Assembly (NCBI GenBank): GCA_964035575.1
Contig: OZ037837.1
Span: forward strand, 682,001 to 746,000
Direction of reading: 5' to 3'
Length of the DNA stretch: 64,000 nucleotides
DNA from: Rhynchopus sp. YZ270_cl-10
Taxonomy: Eukaryota; Euglenozoa; Diplonemea; Diplonemida; Diplonemidae
Under the pieces are notes generated by a model. It had not been told where the DNA came from. It ran no database searches and saw only the letters and a list, made by a program, of their open reading frames with translations. Below, piece after piece: positions 23,101-34,425 of the stretch. The translations under genes were made by a program, and so were the position numbers. The number at the start of each line of letters is the position of its first letter. The stretch's first letter is position 1.

Positions 23101-23251
23101 ATATAACAAAACAAAAGCAAAACACAGCGAAACACTGAGTTGTGCCTCGCGAACATTGAGGCGTTAGCCCTGATTGCATTTTCTTAGAATTGAACGATTC
23201 TCAACATGTTTTACGGAAACGGTAACAAGACCCTCCGCCTTTGTTGGTACG

Positions 23252-24745
23252 CTAGCCACGTCCGTTCAGTGCAGCTGCGCTATCGTCTCCTCCACTGCAA
23301 CGCGAAGCCCGCAACGGCCGATTCATCCGTCTTCCAACTGCAGCGAAGTCTCCATCACCTTCATCGGCAACGGAGCTGGTGTCTTCGTTGCTGTTCAATG
23401 CAGAAAAGTCGAGGTTAAGTGCCTTCTTCGAAATGTTGTAGTTCATCAGCGCACCTGTCGATGTGGCCGCCCAGTCTCCACCTTCCGTGTACCAACTATC
23501 CCTCCCTTCCTCCCAATACATGCCGTGCTGTCCCTGCAGCAGTGCTTCCGGTTGAGATGGGGACAAAAGCGAAGGTGATTTCTTCAGCTGTGCGAGGCGT
23601 ACTGCAAGAAACTTCGCGTCTTTCTTGTGCAAAACGATGTTGCACCTCAAATACAACCCCTGTGCCTCGTTGTTGTAGTCGCCACACTCGTGCAGTCCTT
23701 TCTTCAAGATGCGGCGTGCCATATCGGTGTCATCCTGAGCCCTCAACCAGTACTGTTGTGCAGTGATTTAAAGGTAATGTGAAAGAGGAACACAATAAAG
23801 TCTTTGAAACAAAGATGGGGTTTTGGTTTTCTGCTGCTGTTGTTTTCTTGTTCTTGATAATCTGTTGCCTTAGTGTGGCCGCCATTCAGACAGCTTCACT
23901 GTCCTCCTTCTTAGTTGCAGGAGGGGAGGACAGCATCGCATACATGAAAGAGCAAGAAGTGAGACAAAACAAGACAAAGAGCATGCATACGTTTTCAAAA
24001 CCCCAATCCTGTTCTGCAAGGAGTTCGAACTGCGCACGCAAGTACATTTCTGCAACTTCAAGTTTCAGCTCCTCTCCAAGGCGAGCTGAATAACGAGCAA
24101 GATACACAGGGATGGCACACATGTTCCGCACACGCTGTTTCCTTGCAGATTCGAAGATGCATGTGTACAGCACCTTCAGACGGTCCACAAATTCACGTTC
24201 CTTCCCTTCTTGGAAGTAGGTCCAGCCAAAGTGTGTCCGCAGTCCTTCACGCGCTATTCTCACGAAGTACTTTGGTGCCTCACGCAGGGTGGGGTCTGAG
24301 TCACAGAAGTTCATCCCAGTGGCCACAAGGATGGCGATGCTGTGGTGCGTCTTCTCACAGAGCTGGCTGTGCTCACCGTCCGTGCCGGAGGTGAAGGAGA
24401 AGCCCTGCTGCGAGACGCACATTTCTGTGCTCAGTTCCATCAGCGACTTCGCCAACGTCTGTCTCGCATGTTCCTTTGAGGTGAAGCCGTACTGTGCAGG
24501 TTCCGCCTGTACGGTGGCCATCCACGATGTGAACTTGTCACGGGTGACTTCAATAGGCTCTGCACCGTCGTCATCAAGGTTGCCGTCCAGATACTTAAGC
24601 GATGGTTTGTTAATGTTGAGTATATACAGAGCGCGGTAGTACCCTATCGTATCGCCACGTGCGTCCAGGTCACGACGTGCAGAGTCTAGGGCTTGTTCGT
24701 TCCTTGTAACGATAGCTTGCACGTCCTCTCTCTTACGTTTCTCGT
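23252..24745 (-). pseudogene. 3' part of a second ADP-ribosyltransferase gene copy
   Basis: About 1.5 kb, nearly identical to 2168-3650 at an offset of 21,090, including the intron (23753-23990). It encodes the C-terminal ~440 residues and ends AALNGRG, probably the original C-terminus that the first copy has lost. The homology stops at about 24740, next to a piggyBac end at 24763. The 5' part of the same copy lies at 29507-30541, beyond the transposon nest, and the central part of the gene is missing. Treated as a fossil. Confidence 0.85.
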
Positions 24746-26164
24746 TTGTCTCTTACGTTTAACCCTTTAAGGACCAGAGGGGACATATATGTCCACGCAA
24801 CCACCTAAATTGGCTTCCACTAGGACTTTTTGAAGATTTTTACAACTTACCTTCCTTCACCCCCCCCCCCTGTAAGGGCAACCGTAGGTGAAGTAAGGTA
24901 TAGTATTGAAATCGATGTGGGGGGGGAGTAAAGGGTCAATTTTACAAAACCAGATTTTGAGGAAAATTTTAGCCGAAAATGGGCCCCACGTATAAGCAAC
25001 CGGGCTCATATTTCTCAAAATTTAAGTGGTCAAAAAATTGTCCAATTTTCGAGATTGACCCCACCACTGCACGGGCGGAGCCCAAAAATGCAAATAAGGA
25101 CCCTTTTCAACTTACCTTCACCGTGCGCTGGTCAGAGGATACCTGGTCAGTTGACCAGGTAATATGACCAGGTTTTGACCTGGTCAGATTGACCAGGTAC
25201 ACCTGGTCATGACCAGGTATACCTGGTCAATGACCAGGTATTGACCAGGTATACCTGGTCAGTGACCAGGTATTTGGCCACTGTGACCAGGTTTTTTTTT
25301 TTTTTTGACAACACAAAAATGCCCTTGGTGGGTCCATATGACCTCAAAACTGGGCTAAAAGTGCAAATAAAGGCACTTACGAGCAGTTTAGAGCATCTAG
25401 AATTTATTCCACGGCTATTTGTGTGCACCCTGTACATTTTGTATGGGCATCACCTTAGCAAAAAATCGAAAAATCTCAAAAAAAAAAATTTTTTTTTCGG
25501 GAAAAATTTGGCCTCTGGGTTGGGTCTTGGGGCACCGAAAAATGCAAAAAAACGCAAAATTCGGGTGTTTTGACCATCTGGGGTTTCACCAAATACACGT
25601 ATTTGAACAATCCTACACGAAACAGTGGTTAGACAAGGCGATTTTTGACCAAAGAAAAAATAACTTTTTTGCCCAAAATAGGCCGTGGTAGGTCATAAAA
25701 TGGCCCAAAAAATCCAAAGAAAACCTCAGATTGGGCAAATGTTGAAAAAAATTTTCAAGTCAAAATTTCAGCCAAAATACGGTCATACCCCGTGTACTGT
25801 AGTAGCTAATTTTTACGATTTGAGGCCATAAAAGCAAAATTTGGCACTTTTGAGCCTCTGTAGGGGTCTAAAATGTCTAAAATGTGGTTTTGCGTACTCG
25901 ATTTTTTAGACGAATTTTTTTTTCTGTACTGGACACTGGGCACTGTACCCAGAGAAGGCACCTTGACAGCAGCGAAGGCGCAGGTTACGATGAAGACAAG
26001 GTATGTAAATATGTTTAACTGTCAGGCACTAGTGTAGATTCATTCCTTTAGTGGTTGTCAAGTTGTTGTGTGGTGGTGTTTGTTTTCCCTGATCACCGAT
26101 CTCACTCTTTTTTGGCTGGTGCTTGCAGACTACCCCTACTTTGTGTAATCGGAATAAACTTACA

Positions 26165-26345
26165 TATTGCTTGTCATGAGGCAGCCGTTTTTTAACTTCT
26201 GCAGGCGTGCTCGTTACCTGCTGCACATAATATTCACCTCGCTTCGCTCGGTAAATACTTATACATGGTCCCCTCGCTTCGCTTGGGAACCATTAGTGCA
26301 GCAGGAAATCCGCTGTGGCGTGAAAAAAAGGCTACCTTATTTCAC
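26165..26345. repeat. Long palindrome with GCTTCGC tops in element C
   Basis: Diverged counterpart of 13340-13545. Arms GTTACCTGCTGCA and its inverse surround two sub-hairpins capped CTCGCTTCGCTCGG and CTCGCTTCGCTTGG, followed by a GCGTGAAAAAAAGG stretch. It supports a common ancestry of elements C and H. Confidence 0.7.
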
Positions 26346-27336
26346 GGCAATGCATAGTTATTACCACTTTCTTCATTAACCTCATCTTTAATACTGGAAA
26401 ATCGTTTAATTTGTCACACCCTAATTAACCGAGTTGAAATATCAGTCATAAATGAATTTTGTCACCCCCTCACATTACGTCGGGCGGTTTTTTGTGTCTA
26501 CTTTTTAAAGTACAGCCTTGAGTGATACTTTCTGTATTAGGGACGGAAGAATTGTAGGTGACAAATTAAACGATTTTACAGTACTGCGTTTATACACCAT
26601 AACTTAATCACACCCCACATTTACACTCATCACAGGATCGTGAAATCTGAACTGCATCCGTGATTGCGATGAGAAGTTTCGCCGCTCTTCGACATTCTAT
26701 CAACAACTCAAAAATCCGAAAGGCTTCACCCACATCAATCTATTCTGGGTTTGTGGACGAAGACCTGGGGGGTGGGAATATTTTGTCAGTCACTGCTATT
26801 GCCATTTAACCCAGGGAGCATAGCTAGTGCAAGAAATTCGACCTTTGGAAACCTTCCGGAAAGTCTGTCCTCTGCTTGCGGAGGACTAGACACAAGAAAA
26901 TATTGCGTTCCCCCAGAAAACCAGTGCACATTTCACACTCCTTGTGGGTGGTCTTGTTGCCTTTTTTGTCAACAGTAATTTTGGCCCAGGCATGCTCTTG
27001 AAGCATGACAATTTAGTGTGTATGGGGCAGGGTGTTGTTTTGTTCTGAATTCTCTTTGTTATAACATCTAAGTCAATCGCGGGTGGTGGTTTGTGTAGGA
27101 GGCACTCTTTTTAGCAAACTTCCTGCGGCTGCTAAAGTGTTATTTCTTCGGATTTAACAACGTACAGCGTAACATAGTGGTTTAGCCTGGTCGACACAAC
27201 CTTTGATAGATATGGGATAACCAACCCCCTTCGACCCCTTGTGGGTTCACTGAACAAGCCCTCGTGGTAGTTAAACGCGATTGACATTTACATTCCTAGA
27301 GATGAAAGAACAAGACAACACTTCTGTACCCGCGCA

Positions 27337-27603
27337 TCAAAATTGTGGAAAACTTTGCACCCCAAACACCCTCAACAACGCCCGCCAAAAGGCGCCCCTT
27401 GTTGCTGGGAGTTGGTTCTCATGATACCTGCACAGCGGGCATTCCTCTGAGTCCAACGCATGTTTGGCCTGTCTGCGGCGTTGTACTTCAGGTGCACGAA
27501 GACAGGGTCTGGTGGTAAATTTTGCGTAGTACTGCGACGTGGTACTGCGTGGGTCTGGGAACCTGGGTACAGGATATTTGTTGTGGAAGACATCAACCAC
27601 CAT
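27337..27603 (-). pseudogene. Coding remnant shared by elements C and D
   Basis: The minus frame reads KFTTRPCLRAPEVQRRR, later ECPLCRYHEN, then LLRVFGVQSFPQ. The plus frame of element D at 45660-45900 reads KFTTRPCSRAPSVQRRR, a matching TNSSNKGTFW stretch and LLRVFGVQSLPQ. Conservation of protein sequence in two elements with unrelated ends shows it was a real element-encoded protein, possibly the transposase. The CxxC and the following His suggest a zinc-binding segment. I do not recognise the family. Confidence 0.5.
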
Positions 27604-28810
27604 GCATTGAGGAGGGTAAGACAGTGTTCGCAGTTTCTACCTGAGAGCATTACAACATTTAACTTCTCCACGGGGGTCTTGGGCCGTTCACTCGGTTCTA
27701 CCTTGACTACCGGAAGATATTCTTGAGGCCTTTTTGGTCTCTAGAATATCCGGTCTTCCCGAACGGAGGCACACTTTGTGTGTTACTACGACCTGGCAAT
27801 TTCCAGCAGTAGGTTAAGTAATCTTTCTTGTAAATTGTTGGATCATTATCTCCTCAGTGCATGAATGCCCCACGTGACTGGACACTTTTGTGTTTGTCAT
27901 GTGGAGCTGTGGTTGCTCTTTCACGACTTTTTTCTTGTTCCTGGGTACCTGTTCCTGGACCTGGACCTGGGTACCTGGGTACCTGGGTACCTGGTCACCT
28001 GGGCGCCTGGGTACTTACCTGGGTAAATGTGACCAGGTACCTGGTCATCTGACCAGGTACACCTGGTCATGACCAGGTATACCTGGTCATGACCAGGTGT
28101 ACCTGGTCAGATCTGACCAGGTGTACCTGGTCATAAATCTGACCAGGTATTACCTGGTCAGACCTCTGACCAGCGCACGGTGTTCCTTCACCCCCCCCCC
28201 CTGTAAGGGCAACCGTAGGTGAAGTAAGGTATAGTATTGAAATCGATGTGGGGGGGGGAGTAAAGGGTCAATTTTACAAAACCAGATTTTGAGGAAAATT
28301 TTAGCCGAAAATGGGCCCCACGTATAAGCAACCGGGCTCATATTTCTCAAAATTTAAGTGGTCAAAAAATTGTCCAATTTTCGAGATTGACCCCACCACT
28401 GCACGGGCGGAGCCCAAAAATGCAAATAAGGACCCTTTTTCAACTTACCTTCCTTCACCCCCCCCCTGTAAGGGCAACCGTAGGTGAAGTAAGGTATAGT
28501 ATTGAAATCGATGTGGGGGGGGAGTAAAGGGTCAATTTTACAAAACCAGATTTTGAGGAAAATTTTAGCCGAAAATGGGCCCCACGTATAAGCAACCGGG
28601 CTCATATTTCTCAAAATTTAAGTGGTCAAAAAATTGTCCAATTTTCGAGATTGACCCCACCACTGCACGGGCGGAGCCCAAAAATGCAAATAAGGACCCT
28701 TTTTAATTTGTTCTCTTGAAATGTGTAATTTCATGTTTTCGCGAAAAAAATTACAACTGATCCTACAAGGGTTGAAGGAAGGTGGTTGAAAACAACAATA
28801 ACAACAAGGA

Positions 28811-29248
28811 CAAGTAATTGCTAAGAAAAAAGCGGGGTGTGCTGTGGAAAACTCCGCGCGATTTTCGAACCACCGTAGCATCCTGGCGATTTGCTGGAGG
28901 TGCTGATGTGCCTGGTGTGATCGATGTGTTGTAGTCTGTGCATTCTGTGTTCCTTCCGCACTGCTCCAACGACGACGACAATGTGGGGAGCCTGTGGACA
29001 AAAACGAGCTGGACCACGCCGAGCCTGCCGAGCCGACGTCCAACAACGCTCTCGAGCGGATGGTGCTGGACGAAGAGGACAGCCCCCCTTCTTGAACGTT
29101 TCAGATGCTGGCGTCCCAGTGGGTCTGGCAGCGTACGAAGAGCGTTAGCATACCTGCAGAAGAGCAGAATGCTGGGCGTGTTGTAGATTATTTCTACAGG
29201 ATGGAGTTCCACATCACACCCCGTTTTTTTTCCGATAGCAATTACTTG
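28811..29248. mobile_element. Element K: ~438-bp foldback/MITE
   Basis: The ends CAAGTAATTGCTA...GGGGTGTG are inverted, with the outer ~45 bp matching at about 85% (right arm 29205-29248). The interior is GC-richer, with a minus frame containing CGRNTECTDYNTS, but I recognise nothing. No target duplication is clear. It lies inside the gap of piggyBac B. Confidence 0.55.
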
Positions 29249-29506
29249 TTTTTTAATGAGAAGATTTTGTGCGAAATCTTTCAAAAGACGCAAGATTCGA
29301 TTTTTTTTGACGCTCTCATCCCCTCTCATCCACACCCGGCATTATCACATAATAGGGTATTTTGGGTCATTTTTTGGGAATAATGTACCATTCTGACGCG
29401 CTTGAGTCATCAGAGGATTCAAACTTTGGTGTGCAGGGAACCATTTTGTACGGTCTTCAGAACGAAACTAAAATAATGGAAAATACCCGCGACTGGGCAA
29501 AGTAAG

Positions 29507-30541
29507 CGTCGTCCTTCTTCTTATCCTCGATGATGTCGCGTGACGTGTACCAGAGCGACGTCCCGCTCGTCTCGGATTCGAAGCACGTCTGGTGCGACAG
29601 CCTCATCAGGTCTCTGAGGCAGGTCCTCAGGGTCGCGTGCTTGCGTGCCACCTCGCGGAGCGTGCCCATACCCTTCCCAAGCGACGCGACGCTGCGTGCA
29701 CAGAACACCTCGCTCGTCTTGTCCTTGCGCGTCACTGTGATCTGCGTCTTGTGTGCCTTGTTCTGCGCATCACGCATCGACGCGTTCAAGACGTAGTACG
29801 GCTGGTCCGCAAACTCGCAGCAGGATTTGTACAGCACACACGGTGGCACGTCTGCTCCAGGTACGGCGATGAACTTGTTCTTCCCAGACAGCGAAGCGTG
29901 CAGGGGTTGTTCGACGTGTGTCCAGTCTGCCACGCCTGCCGAGGACCAGTACACGGCCTGGATGTCGAGAGCGTGGAGGATCGTCAGCGGCGTCGGTGCC
30001 TGGCCTTCGGGGGCCTCACGCACGGCGATGGCGACCTTGTGTGCCACGAGCGCTTGGAACGGGCTGTAGTCGTGTTTGTGCTCGGTACTCAGTGCGTCGA
30101 GGTCTTCCTTGCAGCCTTTGTCGTACTGCTGCTGGTTCTTCTCGCGCACGCAACGGTCCTTCAGCGCACCCACCGCACAGAAGAAGCAGCTGTCGTCACA
30201 GCGGACGTACGCTGTCTCTGTCCCCGCCACCTTGTCCTTCCTCCCCGCAAGCAGCACCTTCTCCTCACGCGCACGGCACGCAAACGCATCCTCCGAACGC
30301 AGATAGTGCAGACCACCCTCGGCCACCCGCGGTGCGACACCTCTGCGCACGCCGCAGCAAGCTTGTTCTTCTCCACGTCCGTCGCAGGCGCTGCCCCACG
30401 CAGGCCGTCGATGTAGCACGCCAGGTGCGCCAACGGGTCGCACGGCTTATGCTGAAGCAGCTCGTTCACAAGCTCGTCGACCAGCTTCAGTATGCTGTGC
30501 TGCTTTGCGTATGCTTGCACCTCCTCGCGTGGGCCGAACAT
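29507..30541 (-). pseudogene. 5' part of a second ADP-ribosyltransferase gene copy
   Basis: Nearly identical to pieces of 8033-10376 of the intact gene. It keeps the RIIa-like N-terminus and the stretch before the catalytic core but lacks the WWE-like region and the ART core, so it is broken. Its 5' flank up to about 30665 also matches that of the intact gene. The low-coordinate edge GCGTCGTCC abuts piggyBac B. With 23252-24745 it forms one broken gene copy. Divergence is low, so the duplication is recent. Treated as a fossil. Confidence 0.85.
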
Positions 30542-30665
30542 GGTGGTGTGTTGCTTCCTGCAAGGTGTGTGGTGTGTGGACGGTGTGTGGACGGTGTGTG
30601 GACGGTGTGTGGTGTGTGTGTGGGTGCATGCTTCCGAAGCCATATATCCCAGAAGTACGCGATGT

Positions 30666-32062
30666 CTGTCTACCCCACAACGAGATCATCAAACACACAA
30701 TCTGACTTTCGACTTCCGAATATGAGAGGTGAGTAAAAAGAAAACAAAAAACAACTTTTTTCCGTTTATCGCTCTGCAAATTTGTTGTGTTTTTTTTTTC
30801 TTTTTTTGCTGTATGAGGAGAGTGATAAAACGCATACTGGAAAGAATGAAACACAATGTGTAGCCACGCACCTTCCGTTCGATTCTATTTCCTCCATTCC
30901 CATGCTTGCTATATACAGTCACACAACAAACACAGGTAGGGAAATCTCTGAGGGTTTTGACCCCACTGATATTTGTTCTGTGGATGTATATGAAAGAAAA
31001 TAAACAGGAGTCGATCGACCTCTCGTCGTCATTTAAGAAGAGAAGTGCGAATGGCTCAAAATAAGTTTCAATTATAAGTCAGCAATCCTATGACATTACG
31101 AAGGTTGCTTTTAAAGAAAACAAGCTTTTTTTCAGATGAATGTGCCTCTCGTGCACACACACGCATCATTTTTCTTTTTTTCAAATACCTTACAGTCAGA
31201 CCATGAATCCCTCACATCCCACAGACTTAAAAAGAGGGGCAAATCAGAGCGAGTGGCAGTACATGATAGCGTTAACCATCTCTCTCTGCACGTTTTGTTG
31301 TGTCGACAACCACCAACAGCATCCACTTGGTGGGTAGGGTCATAGGGAGAAAGAGACTTGTTACTTTTTTCTCAAAAAAAAAAGACCACAAAAACTGGGG
31401 GAAAAAATCAGGTTGTTTGTTGTTCGCTTCCACAAACAAGCCGGGGGGGGGCGAGTCTACACTGATACAACCAAGTTAAAAAAAAAAATAGAAAAAAAGA
31501 AAAAAAACAATACTGAACAGATGTGGAAGGTACAGAAAAAAAGGGGAAGGGAATGGGGTAGGTGAGGGACATAACATCTTGTTTTTGCTGTCTCAGAGAC
31601 TTTGTGGTACATTTTTTTTTGTTTTTTTTTTAGTGCAGGTTTGGGTCCTTGGTTGCACAAAAAGAAAAGGATTAAAAACACACACAAACATTTGCAAAAA
31701 ACAAGATTTTTTTTAAAAAAATAAAACAAATAGACCTGAAAGCATACTGGGACTGCGAACACCTTACCACACTGAAACACACTGTCTGAAGAACACTAAC
31801 TTTGACTCGAAACAAACCAAAAAGCCCTCTCGTCACAGTGCACATCCTTGAACATGATTGCGGTACCTCGACAAAGATTTGCCTCTCTCTCGTTCGTCTT
31901 TTTGTTGAGTTGAATTTAGTTAAAGTGTGAGCGTCAGCACTTCTTTGTTGCACACTGAAAGGAGGCATCTTCATCCCAAATCTCAAACCTTATTTGCTGT
32001 TGTCGACGAAATCATTATTCCGATAAAAAAAACGGAACAAAGTTCTCTTAAAAATTTTTTTT
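30666..32062. other. Intergenic region, no gene seen
   Basis: A/T-rich, with several long T and A runs (30785-30815, 31370-31382, 31475-31510, 31610-31632). It holds one covarying hairpin at 31133. The open frames here are low-complexity and lack support. It lies between the aminotransferase 3' end and the broken ADP-ribosyltransferase copy. Confidence 0.5.
31133..31160. repeat. Covarying hairpin motif, copy 2
   Basis: Stem TGTGC/GCACA encloses the loop CTCTCGT, preceded by CAGATGAA. GATG upstream and CATC downstream could extend it. It lies about 590 nt upstream of the broken ADP-ribosyltransferase copy. Confidence 0.65.
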
Positions 32063-33403
32063 TTACAATTTCGCCTTTTCTGGAACCACGTCGTCTAGCA
32101 CCTTCATGACATACGCGATTTCTGCCGGGGTATTGTAATGCGCAGCACTGATACGTACTACTCCGTCAGTAGTGTCAATTCCCAACGCTTTCGAGGCACC
32201 AGGGCTCATAAGGGAACCGCTTTTACATGCAATCCCCGCCTTGATTAGCCCTGTCGCAATGTCTGCGCTCTTCATGGAGTGAGAGGTGAACGACACAATC
32301 GGCTTGGTATGCGCACCGTGCGCAACCCCCGATCGCACCAACTTCAACCGTCCGTTCTGTGCAACCCACAATCGGAACGGCCTGACCACATCGTCCACCA
32401 TTTGTTTCATCACCGATAAGGCTCGAACCACCATTGCTCTGGTGCCCATTCGCTTCACCTCTACTTCTGGCAGGTTGTCCGCGAGAGTCACCACCTTTTG
32501 CAGGTACGATTCGAAGCCGAGAATGCCCGATGCGGTCGCATAGTTGGTGTGACCAGACACCATTTCAAAAACATTGGTATCGGATTCCCCATTAGGACAA
32601 ACCCACCCCCAGGCTTGGTGAGTCCCAAAGAGCACACCCGATTGAGGACAACAGTTTTTATACAGCGACATCGAATACCAATCAGGGCACAGCTCCGCAC
32701 AGTCCACGGTACCAGAGGATGCGTAAGCCACCCCATCAATCAGCACCCTTGCCGCGTTGTGACGACGTACCTCGGAGACAATCCTTTTTACGTCAATAAC
32801 TTCGCCGACCAGATTTGAGACATGAGGAATAATCACGATGGGAGCTGTCGGGGTTGATCCATCATAGCATGCTGATAACGTTGTGGAGAGCTCAGTGTGA
32901 GAGAAAAACCCTGGTTCGGAACGGTCGATTTCAGAAAGGGTGTGAAGCGTTGAACGGATATTCGCATTTTTGATGGAGTTGAGGCGTTCGTGAAGGGCGA
33001 TCCAGGGGCGGATGTGGGTCATGTGGTTCATCGCGGAGATGATGATTGGGATGTGGACGGGGCTTTGGTTGCGTAGGATGGCGTCAAAGATGCGCTCGGA
33101 GAGTGTGCTGACCAGACTGCGCGCAGAGGTGCCCAGCAAAGGATACCCCACTGTCCCGCACCCCATGTACTCATGGACAAACGCGCTGCACTCTGTCAGC
33201 ACCTCCTCCACCGCGAGCGAGCTCCCATACGCACCACCACGCTGTACATTGCACTCCCGAAAGTGTGCTGCGACCCGTTCCGTGACCTGCGTAGGGACGA
33301 AGGTGCCGCCGGCGTTCTCGAACATTACTTCGTCGTTGTCAAGCCCAGGAAAGTCGCCACGAAGCACATCGCGCATCTCCGCAAGCCTGCCCTGAGACAG
33401 CAT
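32063..33403 (-). CDS. Cysteine-desulfurase-like class-V aminotransferase
   Basis: A single 446-residue frame. Family features in order: MFENAGGTFVPTQV near the N-terminus, a small-residue loop PLLGTSARSLVSTLSERI, NHMTH, the cofactor-binding aspartate in ARVLIDGVAYASSG, and the candidate Schiff-base lysine in MSLYKNCCPQSGVLFG. It ends with RISAAHYNTPAEIAYVMKVL, typical of the cysteine-desulfurase-like (VC1184-type) branch. Members are PLP enzymes; the substrate of this branch is not established, so sulfur transfer is not assured. I start at MLSQGRLAEM because the upstream in-frame part is poly-Phe from a T run; an AAAAAG after that run could be a splice acceptor. The length fits the family. 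Confidence 0.85.
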   Translation of the reverse strand: MLSQGRLAEMRDVLRGDFPGLDNDEVMFENAGGTFVPTQVTERVAAHFRECNVQRGGAYGSSLAVEEVLTECSAFVHEYMGCGTVGYPLLGTSARSLVSTLSERIFDAILRNQSPVHIPIIISAMNHMTHIRPWIALHERLNSIKNANIRSTLHTLSEIDRSEPGFFSHTELSTTLSACYDGSTPTAPIVIIPHVSNLVGEVIDVKRIVSEVRRHNAARVLIDGVAYASSGTVDCAELCPDWYSMSLYKNCCPQSGVLFGTHQAWGWVCPNGESDTNVFEMVSGHTNYATASGILGFESYLQKVVTLADNLPEVEVKRMGTRAMVVRALSVMKQMVDDVVRPFRLWVAQNGRLKLVRSGVAHGAHTKPIVSFTSHSMKSADIATGLIKAGIACKSGSLMSPGASKALGIDTTDGVVRISAAHYNTPAEIAYVMKVLDDVVPEKAKL

Positions 33404-34235
33404 CGTTATTAATTGAGTCTTTTTCAAAAAAAAAAATGTGTTTATTGCTTCAATCCTGGAGTGTAGGGATGTATTGAAAATCGATAGTACTATCAAGAGT
33501 GTAAGGGTTGAAGAGCAAAGTGTAAGGAAAACATTTCACGACAGCTGAGGCAGTTGCCAAGTAAAGAATGGGCATCGCGCCGACACCAACCGGCCGCTCA
33601 CTGAGCGTTCGTTTGTATCAATAAGCAATAGCTGTGCGCTATCTGACCGCACAACGGCAGCTACTTCTTCTCGTCCCTGAATAGCCACCACGCTCTTTTG
33701 AGCTGGGCTATCGTAGATAAGGAGCGAGGACGTCCCACTACAGAGCAGTGCACGTTTTGTCTGTACTGTGTGCCGTAAGTCATCCAGCTATGCCAATGAA
33801 GCATATACGCAACAGTGCTGTTAAAAGGTTATTGACAGTGCCGATTTGGTTGCAACTATGTGAAGGTTGTGTCAGTGAGACAGAAGCGCCATGAGCATCG
33901 ACAGTAGGGCAAAGCTGCGGTGCTGCGACGTCGGCTGTTAACTCTCTCAACCTTTGCGTTACTAAGACTGCATCTGTTTGTCTTGAATGTCGCAGGCTGC
34001 GTCCAAGAAAGCATAGGTGCAAGGTAGTCAGCAACCATGCGCCCATGGGTCAACGGTGCGTTAGGATCTATCAGTGTGTCAAGAAGTTGAACATACCCCC
34101 AAAGCGTCAAAGCTTTAGTGAGGCTGGTGTACGCAGATGCAGGTTATCAACAAACAAACGGCGATAAAATAAATAGAAAAAGGGTTGCAGCTTCAAGGAG
34201 GAGGGGGGGTATTTCCTTTTTCCTTTTCTTCCCAC

Positions 34236-34425
34236 ACTATTTTCTTTCCTTACTTCAAAAACTCTCTCTTTTTTGATTGATTTGGTTTTGGTTTTGGTTG
34301 AGACACAGCAATGGTGTCGGTTCTGTGGAATCACTGAACCACCCATATCCTGTATCACATCGTTGATTGTTCTTTCCCTGCGTTGACTGCAGGAAAGTTC
34401 GCGAAAACTATCGCGACCAGGAATA
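34236..34425. repeat. Dispersed repeat R1 (copy 1)
   Basis: About 190 bp, over 93% identical to 54399-54577. Landmarks are TTGATTTGGTTTTGG, CAATGGTGTCGGTTCTGTGG, CCTGCGTTGACTGCAGGAAA and CGCGAAAACTATCGCG. The last two are short palindromes. A covarying hairpin lies just after the other copy but not here. Confidence 0.75.

Larger units (their letters stand above)
25119..28182. mobile_element. Element C: 3.06-kb TIR element with TACCTGGTCA arrays
   Basis: The ends read CACCGTGCGCTGGTCAGAGG and its inverse. Comparison with the intact U-U junction gives a TT (or TTC) target duplication. Next to each end are many copies of TACCTGGTCA/TGACCAGGTA in both orientations (25138-25290, 27955-28170). The interior 25290-25800 matches element H inverted, a palindrome lies at 26165-26345, and a degraded coding block lies at 27337-27603. 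The layout (short TIR, 2-3-bp duplication, subterminal arrays) fits CACTA/EnSpm-like elements. The transposase is not recognisable. Confidence 0.7.
24843..28710. repeat. Three tandem U units (~260 bp), split by element C
   Basis: The units are at 24843-25118, 28183-28448 and 28449-28708. Each runs from CTTCACCCCCCC through GGGCAACCGTAGGTGAAGTA and ATTGACCCCACCACTG to AATGCAAATAAGGACCC. They are almost identical apart from C-run length. The reading across the element C insertion shows C entered the junction of units 1 and 2. A diverged version of the ATTGACCCCACCACTG block is at 43650-43700. Confidence 0.8.
24763..29505. mobile_element. piggyBac-like element B, truncated and invaded
   Basis: The left end CCCTTTAAGGACCAGAGG follows a TTAA (24759-24762). 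The next ~75 bp, including the palindrome GGACATATATGTCC, matches the right end of piggyBac A inverted. The homology resumes at ~29249-29505 and stops short of the other end, where the sequence joins the ADP-ribosyltransferase fragment at GCGTCGTCC. Between the matching parts lie the U units, element C and element K. B is therefore an older piggyBac copy that lost one end and was filled by later insertions. Confidence 0.75.

Noticed and set aside
33780-34110. Minus frame with LWGYVQLLDTLIDPNAPLTH as an inositol-oxygenase-like exon.
   Set aside because: The resemblance is limited to a few residues, the frame is short, and no neighbouring exon or His/Asp metal motif is visible.
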